From positions 2,108,001 through 2,172,000 of the forward strand of contig CAWEUM010000005.1 in the NCBI GenBank assembly GCA_963812255.1: a stretch of 64,000 bases of DNA. The letters are read 5' to 3'. Origin of the DNA: DATJGR01 sp963812255 (lineage in GTDB: Bacteria > Pseudomonadota > Gammaproteobacteria > Pseudomonadales > Azotimanducaceae). Below, piece by piece: positions 1-8,762 of the stretch. Below the pieces are notes generated by a model. That model was given only the letters and a program-made list of their open reading frames with translations. It had not been told where the DNA came from and ran no database searches. A program made the translations under genes and the position numbers. The number at the start of each line of letters is the position of its first letter. Within the stretch, counting starts at the first letter, position 1.

Positions 1-8
1 TGCGCTGA

Positions 9-602
9 TCACAGCGGCAATGCGACAAACAGCGCGCCGGCCAGAATCGACCAGTGTTGGGTCCATTCGAACGTCGGCTTTGCTTTGAATTCACTGCGCA
101 CGAATTGATTGATTCGCCCTTCGGCCACCGCGAGCAACAGGTTCGCGACCGTGTTGGGTGGCGCCCCCTCGACAAAGTCGCCTCGAGCGCCTCCCTCGCG
201 CAGGATCTGGCGTAACTGAGTCTCCAATCGGTCGAAGAACTGGCGCATGCGTGTTCGTAACCGATCGGTTTCGCCTTGCAGTGCATCCCCCGCGAGAAGC
301 CGTGCGAATCCTGGATTGCGCTCCGCAAATGACAGTAGTAGCCAGACCAGATTGCGGCAGCGACCTTCTGCGGTAGGCTCTTCTTCAAGAATTCGGCTGA
401 TCCGCGTAAACACACTCGCTTCCATGAACTCGATGAGCCCTTCGATCATTTTGGCTTTGCTCGGAAAATGCCGATAAAGCGCGGCTTCCGATACGCCAAC
501 GCGGCGGGCCAGTGCAGCCGTGGTGATCCGGGCTCCGGGACTTTCTTCGAGCATCATCGCGAAGGCTTCGAGAATCTCCTGGCGACGATTTGTCCGCGTC
601 AT
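9..602 (-). CDS. slmA: Nucleoid occlusion factor SlmA (TetR family)
   Basis: A 197-residue TetR-family DNA-binding protein. The N-terminal helix-turn-helix (about residues 20-55) carries the SlmA-like stretches RITTAALARRVGVSEAALYR and HFPSK. The C-terminal half keeps FAERNPG, LETQLRQILRE and FVRSEFK, all typical of SlmA rather than of drug-efflux TetR repressors. In the family, SlmA binds chromosomal sites and blocks FtsZ ring assembly over unsegregated DNA. It is the last gene of a minus-strand run coaBC-algC-argB-slmA and starts 10 bases after argB. The stop lies at the window edge but the gene is complete. Confidence 0.93.
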   Translation of the reverse strand: MTRTNRRQEILEAFAMMLEESPGARITTAALARRVGVSEAALYRHFPSKAKMIEGLIEFMEASVFTRISRILEEEPTAEGRCRNLVWLLLSFAERNPGFARLLAGDALQGETDRLRTRMRQFFDRLETQLRQILREGGARGDFVEGAPPNTVANLLLAVAEGRINQFVRSEFKAKPTFEWTQHWSILAGALFVALPL

Positions 603-612
603 GATCGCTGGA

Positions 613-1515
613 CTACACGTTCGAGGGGCGGATCAACGTGCCTACGCCGCTGTCGGTAAATACTTCCAACAGCACGGCGTGGCGAATTCGACCATCGATG
701 ATGTGCGCGCTACGAACACCTTGTGCCACCGCGTCGAGCGCGCATCGCACCTTCGGCAGCATGCCGCCGTAGATGGTGCCGTCTGCGATCAGTGCATCGA
801 CATCTTCGAGCGCCAGCCCCGTCAACGGTTGTCCAGCCTTGTCGAGAATGCCCGCGGTGTTCGTCAGCAGCATCAGCTTTTCCGCGTTCAAATGGGACGC
901 GAGTTTGCCGGCGACCGTATCGGCGTTGATGTTGTAAGACTCGCCTTTGACGCCGACGCCAATAGGCGCGATGACCGGAATGAATCCTGCGCCGATCAGC
1001 GTATCGACGACGCCACGATTGATCGTTTCGACCTCACCAACATGACCGATATCGATAATCTCGGTGGCCTTCAGTTCAGGGGAGTCGCGATGAATGCGCA
1101 ATTGGCGCGCCTGGATGAGTTGGCCGTCCTTTCCCGTGATTCCGACTGCTCGCCCCCCAACGGCGTTGATCAGCGAGACGATGTCCTGATTGACGAGTCC
1201 CCCGAGTACCATCTCGACGACATCCATCGTCGCGGCATCAGTGACGCGCATGCCGTCGACGAAGCGTGTTGGAATATTCAGCTTTTCCAACAGTTCGCCG
1301 ATCTGCGGACCACCGCCATGGACGACGATCGGATTCATGCCGACCAGCTTCATCAAAACGATGTCGCGTGCGAACGCCTGCGTCAGTTCGTCAGCGATCA
1401 TCGCATTGCCGCCATACTTCACGACGATCGTCGACCCGTGGAATTTCTGAATGTAGGGCAACGATTCGGTGAGTACGCTGGCGACACTCGCCGCTTCGGT
1501 CGATGAAATCGGCAT
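613..1515 (-). CDS. argB: Acetylglutamate kinase
   Basis: A 300-residue amino-acid kinase that phosphorylates N-acetylglutamate, the second step of arginine synthesis. Family signatures visible are VVKYGGNAM near the N-terminus, VVHGGGPQI, and AVGITGKDGQLI. I chose the ATG at 1515, which has GGAGG six bases upstream; a GTG at 1530 in the same frame would add five residues and overlap the algC stop. The gene follows algC directly, so co-transcription is likely. Confidence 0.94.
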   Translation of the reverse strand: MPISSTEAASVASVLTESLPYIQKFHGSTIVVKYGGNAMIADELTQAFARDIVLMKLVGMNPIVVHGGGPQIGELLEKLNIPTRFVDGMRVTDAATMDVVEMVLGGLVNQDIVSLINAVGGRAVGITGKDGQLIQARQLRIHRDSPELKATEIIDIGHVGEVETINRGVVDTLIGAGFIPVIAPIGVGVKGESYNINADTVAGKLASHLNAEKLMLLTNTAGILDKAGQPLTGLALEDVDALIADGTIYGGMLPKVRCALDAVAQGVRSAHIIDGRIRHAVLLEVFTDSGVGTLIRPSNV

Positions 1516-1529
1516 CGAATCCTCCGACA

Positions 1530-4163
1530 CTAGAAGGCGAGTTTCGGGTCTATCTTCTTAAGCTGCTCGCGGAATATGTTCTGAATGCGATCCAGCGAAG
1601 TCTGGCCATCCGCTTCGAAGCGAAGCGTCAGGACCGGGCTCGTGTTGGATGGGCGCACCAGACCCCAGCCGTCGGGGTAGTCGACGCGAACTCCGTCGAT
1701 CGCAGTGATCGTCCCGTCGCCGAAATTGCCTTCTTTGGACAGCCTATCCATCACTGCGAACTTCGCCGAATCCGTGGTGTTGATCTTGAGCTCCGGCGTT
1801 GAGAACGTGGCCGGAAACTCCGCAAACAGCTCGCTGACGGATTTGGACTCGGCGCCAAGAATTTCGAGAAGTCGTGCCGCGCTGTACAGCGCATCGTCGA
1901 ACCCGTACCAGCGTTCGCCGAAACAGATGTGGCCGCTGAATTCGCCCGCGAGCAGGGCACCGGTTTCTTTGAGTTTCGCTTTCATGTGCGAATGGCCGGT
2001 CTTCCACATAATCGGTCTACCGCCATACTCGCTGATAAGCGAGTTGAGGTGGCGACTGCATTTGACGTCGAAGATGATGTCCGCCCCCGGATTGCGGCCC
2101 ACAATATCGCGTGCAAACAGCATCAGTAGTTTATCGGGCCAGATGATTTCACCGCGCTCGGTGACGAGCCCGAGGCGATCGCCGTCTCCGTCGAAGGCCA
2201 GGCCGAGATGGGCTTTCTCTGCCTTGACTACAGTGATCAGGTCTCGCAGGTTGGAGGGGTCAGCTGGATCGGGGTGGTGATTCGGAAAATTACCGTCGAC
2301 CTCGCAGTACAGCGGCACAACTTCGCAACCCAACTCCGAGATCAGCCTCGGCGCGATCGCTCCGGCCACGCCGTTGCCGCAATCGACAACCACTTTCATC
2401 GGCTGCGCCACTGCAACATCGTTGAGCACGCGCTCGAGGTAGTGATCGATGACCGAGATTTCGTCGTACGCACCGTCGCCTTCGCTCAGCTGATTCTTTT
2501 CGATGCGTTCGCGCAACCCCTGGATTTTGTCTTCGGCCAGCGTTTCGCCGGCGATCATCATCTTCAGACCGTTGTATTCCGGCGGGTTGTGCGAACCGGT
2601 GATCATGATGCCGGTGCCCGTATCGAGTGCATACGTCGCGTAATACAGCAACGGCGTGGGGACCTGGCCGATGTCGGTTACGTCGACGCCGCCTTCGGTC
2701 AGTCCGCGTGCCAGCGATTTCTTCAGCGCCGGGCTGGACAGGCGACCATCGCAGCCTATGACCGCGCGGGACATATTTTGCTGCCGCGCTTCGGCGGCAA
2801 AGGCGCGGCCAACCCAGTAGACAACGTCCTCGGTGAGATTGGTGGTGACAATTCCGCGAATGTCGTAGGCGCGAAAAATGAGCGGGTCGAGCTTCAGACC
2901 CATGTCGATGGGCGACACGTCTTCGGATACCTCGATGCCGAAGTTGTGGTCCTTGCGATCAGACCCACGTACATCGAGAAAATCGTCCTCCGCGTCTAGA
3001 CCGTCGGGGTCGGGCGGCACCTCCGGAACATTGGCAATCGCTTTCTTCGCGGAGGGGCGCGGTCCCTTTGCTGTGGCGCTTTTTGTGGGCACAGTCGGGC
3101 GTTGCGGCGGACGCGGTCGTTCGCTATCAGTTGGCCGTCGCTTCGCATTGCGATTCGCCGCCATCGCGATCTGCTGGAACAGTGCCAGACCATAGCGGTC
3201 GACGTTACCGCCGTGCCCCCGAACGATCCGAGTGACGTAGTCGATCAGGGTCAAACTGTCGCGTTCCAGAGCACGGAACAGACGGGCGTAGCTCAAATAG
3301 ACCCCGGCGAGAATCATTGCGATGGCGACCGCAAGGGGCGTCCACAGCCAGGCGGCGCCAACCAGACCCGAAGCGGCAGCGTGTGGTTTGAAAACCAGTG
3401 TCCACGTGGGGGCATCGAGTTTGACCCGGATCGGTGCGGCGCCCCCGTCACCGGGCTGTCCATACTGCAAGACGGTTCGGGCAGCGGCACCTTCGAACTG
3501 CTGTTCGACGTCGATCTGACCGAGATCAGCCGGTAGGCGCTTCAGCGATTGGTTGAAAAACTCCATGGATACGGCGGCGAACAACACTCCGTCAACGGCG
3601 CCCGCGTCGGTGATCGGCTTCGCTGCGTAAAATACGGCCCGCTGATTGACCTGTGACGCTTCCGGTCCGACGTATTCCTGTGTCTCAGCGCGTTTGATCA
3701 CATCCAACGCAGCGAACGAAATCGGCGTCTCGGCGTTCAGATCGACTTCAGCTTCGCCCTTCGGGACGATGTCGACGCGCTCCGCGTTGGAGATCAACGC
3801 CCGCAATCGCTGACTTGCCGCAGCGATGGTCGCCGGGTCGTAGGTCTTCAGCGCTGTGACCGTTTCTGTTGAGGCGGCCGCGTCGCTCAGTTCGCGCTGA
3901 ATGGCGGCCAAGCGCACGTTGAAGAAGGTCGCGAAGTTCTGCGCCTGCAGGTCTCGAATCTGCTTCAGATGGTTTGCATCGGCGGGGCGCATCACAGTTG
4001 ACCACACCAATAGCGCGGCCACGAAGACGCCGACCAGCGCCACGCCGATTGCAAGTAGCGGGTACGACCAGAGTCCTCGCGTCAACCCTTCGCCGACCAC
4101 CGCGCGATCGGGGGTGTTCAGCGATTCACTTGGATCCTCGGAAGTGTCTTTCGCCACGTTCAT
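1530..4163 (-). CDS. algC: Phosphomannomutase/phosphoglucomutase with membrane-anchored N-terminal extension
   Basis: An 877-residue protein. The C-terminal part (from about residue 430, FRAYDIRGIV) is an alpha-D-phosphohexomutase: the phosphoserine loop TGSHNPPEYNG is near residue 522, the metal loop DGDGDR near 660, then GEFSGHICF and the sugar-phosphate loop RPSNTSP. It interconverts hexose 6- and 1-phosphates for polysaccharide and LPS precursors. The N-terminal part has a transmembrane segment at about 32-56, some 210 residues predicted outside the membrane, a second segment at about 268-292 and a basic, proline-rich linker. Similar long forms of AlgC occur in Pseudomonas; the classical enzyme is about 460 residues. 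The dut gene often found between coaBC and algC is absent. Confidence 0.92.
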   Translation of the reverse strand: MNVAKDTSEDPSESLNTPDRAVVGEGLTRGLWSYPLLAIGVALVGVFVAALLVWSTVMRPADANHLKQIRDLQAQNFATFFNVRLAAIQRELSDAAASTETVTALKTYDPATIAAASQRLRALISNAERVDIVPKGEAEVDLNAETPISFAALDVIKRAETQEYVGPEASQVNQRAVFYAAKPITDAGAVDGVLFAAVSMEFFNQSLKRLPADLGQIDVEQQFEGAAARTVLQYGQPGDGGAAPIRVKLDAPTWTLVFKPHAAASGLVGAAWLWTPLAVAIAMILAGVYLSYARLFRALERDSLTLIDYVTRIVRGHGGNVDRYGLALFQQIAMAANRNAKRRPTDSERPRPPQRPTVPTKSATAKGPRPSAKKAIANVPEVPPDPDGLDAEDDFLDVRGSDRKDHNFGIEVSEDVSPIDMGLKLDPLIFRAYDIRGIVTTNLTEDVVYWVGRAFAAEARQQNMSRAVIGCDGRLSSPALKKSLARGLTEGGVDVTDIGQVPTPLLYYATYALDTGTGIMITGSHNPPEYNGLKMMIAGETLAEDKIQGLRERIEKNQLSEGDGAYDEISVIDHYLERVLNDVAVAQPMKVVVDCGNGVAGAIAPRLISELGCEVVPLYCEVDGNFPNHHPDPADPSNLRDLITVVKAEKAHLGLAFDGDGDRLGLVTERGEIIWPDKLLMLFARDIVGRNPGADIIFDVKCSRHLNSLISEYGGRPIMWKTGHSHMKAKLKETGALLAGEFSGHICFGERWYGFDDALYSAARLLEILGAESKSVSELFAEFPATFSTPELKINTTDSAKFAVMDRLSKEGNFGDGTITAIDGVRVDYPDGWGLVRPSNTSPVLTLRFEADGQTSLDRIQNIFREQLKKIDPKLAF

Positions 4164-4233
4164 TCGTTTGTTGTTGATTTCAGGTGATGGTAGTGCCGGT
4201 CACGGATGCTGACCAGCAGTCACGCTGCGTCGC

Positions 4234-5490
4234 CTATCCGGAGTCACTGTCGGCCGGGTTCGTCGGTTGACCATTATTCGTACGCTGCCGCGAAGGCGTC
4301 GTCTGCCGTGCAGTCGCAACCCGTTCCACCAGCACTCGCGCGATCTCCGCCTTTGAGCTAATTGCGATGCGCTCTTCGCCGTCGCGCGTGATGATCGTCA
4401 CGGCGTTGTCACTGCTGTCGAAGCCGATGCGTCGATCCGACACATCGTTCAGTACGATCATGTCGAGCTTTTTGCGCGAGAGTTTGGCGCGGGCGTTGGC
4501 GATCGTATCTTCGGTCTCAGCCGCAAAACCGACGACATAGGCCCGTTTGGTCTGCGCGACCGACGCGATGATGTCCGGATTCTGCTCGAGCTCGAGCCGC
4601 ATGCCGGTGTCGGAGGTCTTCTTGATCTTTTGCGACTGTACGTTGACTGGCCGGTAGTCGGCGACCGCCGCCACGCCGAAAAAGATGTCGCAGGTGTCGA
4701 GTTGCGCCGCGACCGCAGCGTACATCTCCCGGGCGGTGGTGACGTCGATCCGGGTGATACCCTGCGGCGTTGCAAGTCCGACTGGGCCGCAGATCAGCGT
4801 TACCTCGGCGCCAGCATCTCTGGCGACCGTCGCAACAGCGAAGCCCTGCTTTCCTGAACTATGATTGCTGATGTAACGCACGGGATCGATCGGTTCACGG
4901 GTGGGACCCGCTGTCACGACGACCCGTACGCCGTTTAACGATCGACCAGTGAACAGCTTGGTGAGTTCGGTGCATAGTCTGTCTGGTTCCAGCATTCGCC
5001 CGGGGCCGAATTCACCACAGGCTTGCGGTCCTTCGCCAGGTCCGAGGATGTATATGCCATCGCGCTCGAGCTGTGCCAGATTGCGCTGCGTCGCGGCGTG
5101 CCGCCACATCTGTTGGTTCATGGCGGGCGCGGCGGCGATTGGACAGTCCGCTGCGAGACAGATTGCGCTGAGCAGATCGTCCGCGAGGCCGAGGACGAGC
5201 CGTGCCAGACTGTGTGCGGTGGCCGGTGCGATCAGGATGCAATCGGCCCAACGCGCGAGCTCGATGTGGCCCATGGCAGCTTCCGAGTCGGCGTCCCACA
5301 GATCGTCTCGCACCGGGCGCTGCGAAACCGCCTGCAAGGTGGTTGGCGTCACGAAATGGCGGGCGTTGCTCGTCAGAACGACCTGTACCACCGCACCGTG
5401 TGAGGCGAGTTGTCGCACAAGCTCAGGGGTCTTATACGCAGCGATTCCGCCGGTGATCCCCAATAAGATGTGTTTGCCTTGGAGCGACAT
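4234..5490 (-). CDS. coaBC: Bifunctional phosphopantothenoylcysteine decarboxylase/phosphopantothenate-cysteine ligase
   Basis: A 418-residue fusion for two steps of coenzyme A synthesis. The N-terminal flavoprotein CoaC domain (1 to about 185) has the catalytic His75 in GHIELARWAD, Asn125 in PAMNQQMW and Cys158 in PQACGEFG, in the same positions as in E. coli. The CoaB domain begins with VVTAGPTREPIDPVRYISN and contains HSSGKQG, AAVADYRP and the KIKK substrate loop. It is divergent from radC, with 92 bases between the start codons. Confidence 0.95.
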   Translation of the reverse strand: MSLQGKHILLGITGGIAAYKTPELVRQLASHGAVVQVVLTSNARHFVTPTTLQAVSQRPVRDDLWDADSEAAMGHIELARWADCILIAPATAHSLARLVLGLADDLLSAICLAADCPIAAAPAMNQQMWRHAATQRNLAQLERDGIYILGPGEGPQACGEFGPGRMLEPDRLCTELTKLFTGRSLNGVRVVVTAGPTREPIDPVRYISNHSSGKQGFAVATVARDAGAEVTLICGPVGLATPQGITRIDVTTAREMYAAVAAQLDTCDIFFGVAAVADYRPVNVQSQKIKKTSDTGMRLELEQNPDIIASVAQTKRAYVVGFAAETEDTIANARAKLSRKKLDMIVLNDVSDRRIGFDSSDNAVTIITRDGEERIAISSKAEIARVLVERVATARQTTPSRQRTNNGQPTNPADSDSG

Positions 5491-5582
5491 CGTCCAATCC
5501 GTTGGATCGGGCCGCTAACATACCATTTCACGGCGAGCGCACACTAACCCGGTCGGTCGTGCAGCGTTAAGGGATTCGACGC

Positions 5583-6257
5583 ATGACCATCAGCGAATGG
5601 CCGACGAGCGAACGGCCACGCGAAAGGTTGATCGCGTGCGGCGCCGATGGATTGTCCGATGCTGAACTATTGGCGCTGTTGCTGCGTACCGGCAGCCGTT
5701 CGCGTGACGCGGTGCAATTGGCACGCGACTTGTTGCGCGACTACAAAACGCTGCGAGCGCTGCTCGACGCGCCGGTCGCAGAATTGGCCGGTCGACCCGG
5801 TGTTGGGCCCGCGAAGGCGGCAGCGCTCGCCGCGGCGGTCGCTCTGGCCGAACGCTACCTGGCGTGTGCGGTGGTCCGCGAAGAGGTCTTTGGCGCGTCG
5901 GCTGACGTTCGACGCTATTTGCGGCATCGCCTCGGTGGACGTTCGCGCGAGGTGTTCGGCGCGCTTTTTCTCGATGCACAACACCGGTTGATCGCATTTC
6001 GAGAGATTTTCCTCGGCACCGTCGATAGCGCTACCGTGCATCCGCGGGAAGTGCTGCGTGAGACATTGACACTCAACGCGGCCGCGGTGATTTTCGTACA
6101 CAACCATCCGTCGGGCGTCGCCGAGCCCAGTGCCAGCGACGTCAAGATCACCGAACGGCTGCGGCACGTGCTGCAACTGATCGATGTTCGCGTGCTCGAC
6201 CACATCGTGGTGTCCGGCGCCGATGCCATCTCGATGGCCGAGCGCGGCTTGCTGTAG
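5583..6257 (+). CDS. radC: RadC/JAB1-domain protein
   Basis: A 224-residue protein with an N-terminal helix-hairpin-helix (GRPGVGPAKAAALAAA, about residues 62-77) and a C-terminal JAB1/MPN metalloprotease-like domain with the metal motif HNHPSG followed by S-x6-D near residues 172-185. The name RadC comes from an old repair phenotype; the molecular function of the family is unsettled. It stands upstream of rpmB and rpmG, a common proteobacterial arrangement next to coaBC. Confidence 0.93.
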   Translation: MTISEWPTSERPRERLIACGADGLSDAELLALLLRTGSRSRDAVQLARDLLRDYKTLRALLDAPVAELAGRPGVGPAKAAALAAAVALAERYLACAVVREEVFGASADVRRYLRHRLGGRSREVFGALFLDAQHRLIAFREIFLGTVDSATVHPREVLRETLTLNAAAVIFVHNHPSGVAEPSASDVKITERLRHVLQLIDVRVLDHIVVSGADAISMAERGLL

Positions 6258-6311
6258 TCCGGGCGCCTCTGGTATAAACGCGCCTCATTTTTGGGCAGGG
6301 GCGAATTCGCC

Positions 6312-6548
6312 GTGACGCAAGTATGCCAGGTGACAGGTAAGCGCCCGATCAGCGGCAACAACGTCTCGCATGCCAAGAATAGAACTCGGCGTCGATTCCT
6401 GCCAAACCTGCACTATCACCGGTTCTGGGTCGACGGCGAGAAGCGCTATGTGCGCCTGCGTGTATCTGCGGCCGGCATGCGGTTGATCGACAAGCAAGGC
6501 ATAGATGCGGTGATTGCCGATCTGCGCAAACGCGGTGAAAAGGTCTAG
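6312..6548 (+). CDS. rpmB: 50S ribosomal protein L28
   Basis: A 78-residue basic protein with the L28 hallmarks CQVTGKRP at the N-terminus, SHAKNRTRRRFLPNL and RVSAAGMRLIDKQGID. The GTG at 6312 is chosen as start because it gives the usual 78 residues; an upstream in-frame ATG at 6291 would add seven residues not seen in the family. Five bases separate it from rpmG, and both proteins belong to the large subunit. Confidence 0.95.
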   Translation: MTQVCQVTGKRPISGNNVSHAKNRTRRRFLPNLHYHRFWVDGEKRYVRLRVSAAGMRLIDKQGIDAVIADLRKRGEKV

Positions 6549-6552
6549 GACG

Positions 6553-6708
6553 ATGCGAGACAAAATCAAGTTGGTTTCGAGCGCTGGAACTGGTCACTAC
6601 TACACGACCGACAAGAACAAGCGGACGATGACTGACAAGCTCGAACTGAAGAAGTACGACCCCGTCGTGCGCAAGCACGTCATCTATCGCGAAGCCAAGA
6701 TCAAGTAG
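6553..6708 (+). CDS. rpmG: 50S ribosomal protein L33
   Basis: A 51-residue ribosomal protein (MRDKIKLVSSAGTGHYYTT, then LKKYDPVVRKHVIYREAKIK at the end). It lacks zinc-ribbon CxxC pairs, so it is the cysteine-free form of L33. Its last eight bases overlap the convergent hydantoinase gene. It lacks the short MAKG-type N-terminal extension of the 55-residue E. coli protein. Confidence 0.96.
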   Translation: MRDKIKLVSSAGTGHYYTTDKNKRTMTDKLELKKYDPVVRKHVIYREAKIK

Positions 6709-8719
6709 CGTCCCGCGTTGGGTGCTGGCGCCTCTGCGACCTCGTCGTCGGCGTGCGATTCGTGGCCAGATGCAGGTGGCCCCAGGCATCGACGGTAGCG
6801 CGCCACGATGGATCGATGAAAGTCGTCGCCATCGTTTCCACAATCAACGCTGGACCCTCAATCTGTTGATCCGCACAGAGCGTGTCGCGCTCGTAGAGCG
6901 CAACCGCCTCCTCGGTGGATGTCTGCACGGTAGTTCTTGGCTTCGCTTCTGCGCGCCCCGGCAAGCGGGGCAGAACGACGGTCGGATGCGGTGCGGTCAG
7001 TTCGCAACGGACATTGACCAGCTCGACCGGTAGATCGAGGGCGTGACCATAGCGCGCCTCGTGCATTTCGTTGAACGCGCTGCTGGAGCTTTCCGGCGTC
7101 CGCCACGGTACAGTCAACGTGAAGCTCTGTCCGCGGTACCGTAGATCGAGCGCTCGCGTCTCGCGGATGCGGTCAGCGTGCGCGCCGTCTTCGATCAACT
7201 CCCGGCGGCCAGGGTTCGACAATGCATCGAAATGGGCGTCGATCTCGTCGGCGGTCAGCGATTGCATCAGTGCGCCCACCGTCTTGATCAGTTGTCGAGT
7301 TGCGTCCGCCACCAGCATGCCGAATGCCGAGAGGACGCCGCAGTGCGCGGGGACGATGACCCTCGGTATCTCGAGCGCGTCTGCGAGTGCGCAGACGTGT
7401 AAACCGCCTGCGCCGCCGAAGGAGATCAGCGAACACGTTCTCGGATCGTGACCGCGTTCCAGCGAGATCAGCCGCAGCGCCTGCGCCATGAGTTCATTCG
7501 CAATGTCGATCACGCCACGGGCGGCATTGAGTGGATCCGTTCGCAGCGGTCCCGAGATCTGGGCAACCGAACGCAGCGCGAGGTCAGCGCGCAGCGGAAG
7601 TCTACCGGCGAGCAGCAAGGACGCGGGAAGCCGTCCCAGCACGACGTTGGCATCTGTGACGGTCGGCTCGACTCCGCCGAGGCCATAGCAAGCCGGGCCC
7701 GGTCGCGCGCCAGCCGATCGGGGACCGACGTGCAGCGCCCCGGCGCTGTCAACGAACGCGATGGAGCCGCCGCCCGCCGCAATCGTGTGAATGTCAGCCA
7801 TCGGTACGGCCACGGGATAGTGCCCGATCGAACCTTCGTCGGTGATGGTGGCGCGCTCACCGATCAGAGCGACGTCGGTCGAGGTGCCCCCCATGTCGAA
7901 CGTCAGCAGGTTGCGTTCGTCCGTTGGCGCGCCGATGTGGCGGGCCGCCGCCAGGCCACCGGCGGGGCCTGACAGCAGCAGATTGACCGCCCGACGCCGG
8001 GCGTGAGCCGCTCCGATCGTTCCGCCCGATGACTGCATCACGACGATCGGGCACGGCGCCACGGCCTGCGTAAGCCTCTGGACGTAACGGTCCACGACCG
8101 GCCCCAGCCACGCATTCAACCACGTCGCGATGCCGCGCTCATACTCCTTGTACTGTGGTAGTACCTCGGATGAGCGACAGACAAACGCGAGATCTGTAAG
8201 CGCCGCTTCGATTGCCCGCTCGTGCTGATCGTCGATGTAGCTGTAAAGCAGATTGATTGCGACCGACTCGGGGCGCAAAGCGATGATTGCATTGCGCAAG
8301 GCGTCGAGATCGGCGCTGGTCAGGGCTTCGATCACATCGCCGTTCGGCGCAATCCGTCCACCGGTACCGACGAGCAACTCCGCAGGAACAGGGTCTGGCG
8401 GGGGTTGTGGTGTCAGCGTGTAGATGTTGCTGCGCGCTTGCCGGCCGATCCGGAGCAGGTCCGTGAAGCCGCGATTTGTCACGTAGGCGGTGCGTGCCCC
8501 GCGACCTTCCAGTGCAGCGTTCGTCGCAACGGTGCTGCCGTGCACGATCGCCAGGCGTCCGGAGGAAACGTCGTCGCTCAATCCGAGTTCGTCGATTCCC
8601 TGCAGGATCGCAATCGACGGATCGTCCGGGGTCGACAAAACCTTATGCAACCGCAGTTGCCCTGCGTCGAACAGTACGAAGTCCGTGAAGGTGCCTCCCG
8701 TATCGACGCCGAGTAACAT
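6701..8719 (-). CDS. Hydantoinase/oxoprolinase family protein, A (HyuA-like) type
   Basis: A 672-residue member of the HyuA/5-oxoprolinase family, an ASKHA-fold ATPase-like protein. The start codon ATG at 8719 gives LLGVDTGGTFTDFVLFD, the phosphate-1 loop of Hydant_A_N. Inner motifs are HGSTVATNAALEGRGART, LSGPAGG, LLTFDMGGTSTDVALI and ISFGGAGGLHVC. Relatives hydrolyse 5-oxoproline, hydantoins or acetone with ATP, usually with a HyuB partner. No B subunit or transporter lies beside it, so the substrate is unknown. It is convergent with rpmG (8-base overlap) and divergent from mutM (43 bases between starts). Confidence 0.85.
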   Translation of the reverse strand: MLLGVDTGGTFTDFVLFDAGQLRLHKVLSTPDDPSIAILQGIDELGLSDDVSSGRLAIVHGSTVATNAALEGRGARTAYVTNRGFTDLLRIGRQARSNIYTLTPQPPPDPVPAELLVGTGGRIAPNGDVIEALTSADLDALRNAIIALRPESVAINLLYSYIDDQHERAIEAALTDLAFVCRSSEVLPQYKEYERGIATWLNAWLGPVVDRYVQRLTQAVAPCPIVVMQSSGGTIGAAHARRRAVNLLLSGPAGGLAAARHIGAPTDERNLLTFDMGGTSTDVALIGERATITDEGSIGHYPVAVPMADIHTIAAGGGSIAFVDSAGALHVGPRSAGARPGPACYGLGGVEPTVTDANVVLGRLPASLLLAGRLPLRADLALRSVAQISGPLRTDPLNAARGVIDIANELMAQALRLISLERGHDPRTCSLISFGGAGGLHVCALADALEIPRVIVPAHCGVLSAFGMLVADATRQLIKTVGALMQSLTADEIDAHFDALSNPGRRELIEDGAHADRIRETRALDLRYRGQSFTLTVPWRTPESSSSAFNEMHEARYGHALDLPVELVNVRCELTAPHPTVVLPRLPGRAEAKPRTTVQTSTEEAVALYERDTLCADQQIEGPALIVETMATTFIDPSWRATVDAWGHLHLATNRTPTTRSQRRQHPTRDAT

Positions 8720-8762
8720 CGAGGTGTGATTGCCAAGCGATGCGAAAGACAGAGTGTAGCGG

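Noticed and set aside
520..1506. Long open frame on the plus strand opposite argB (328 codons)
   Set aside because: It is antisense to a clear argB and has no recognisable protein motif; high GC content creates such frames. The same applies to the long frames opposite algC, serA, pgk, the RimK-type gene and gcvPA.
6291..6311. ATG at 6291 as the rpmB start
   Set aside because: It would add seven residues before the invariant L28 N-terminus; the GTG at 6312 gives the usual 78-residue protein.
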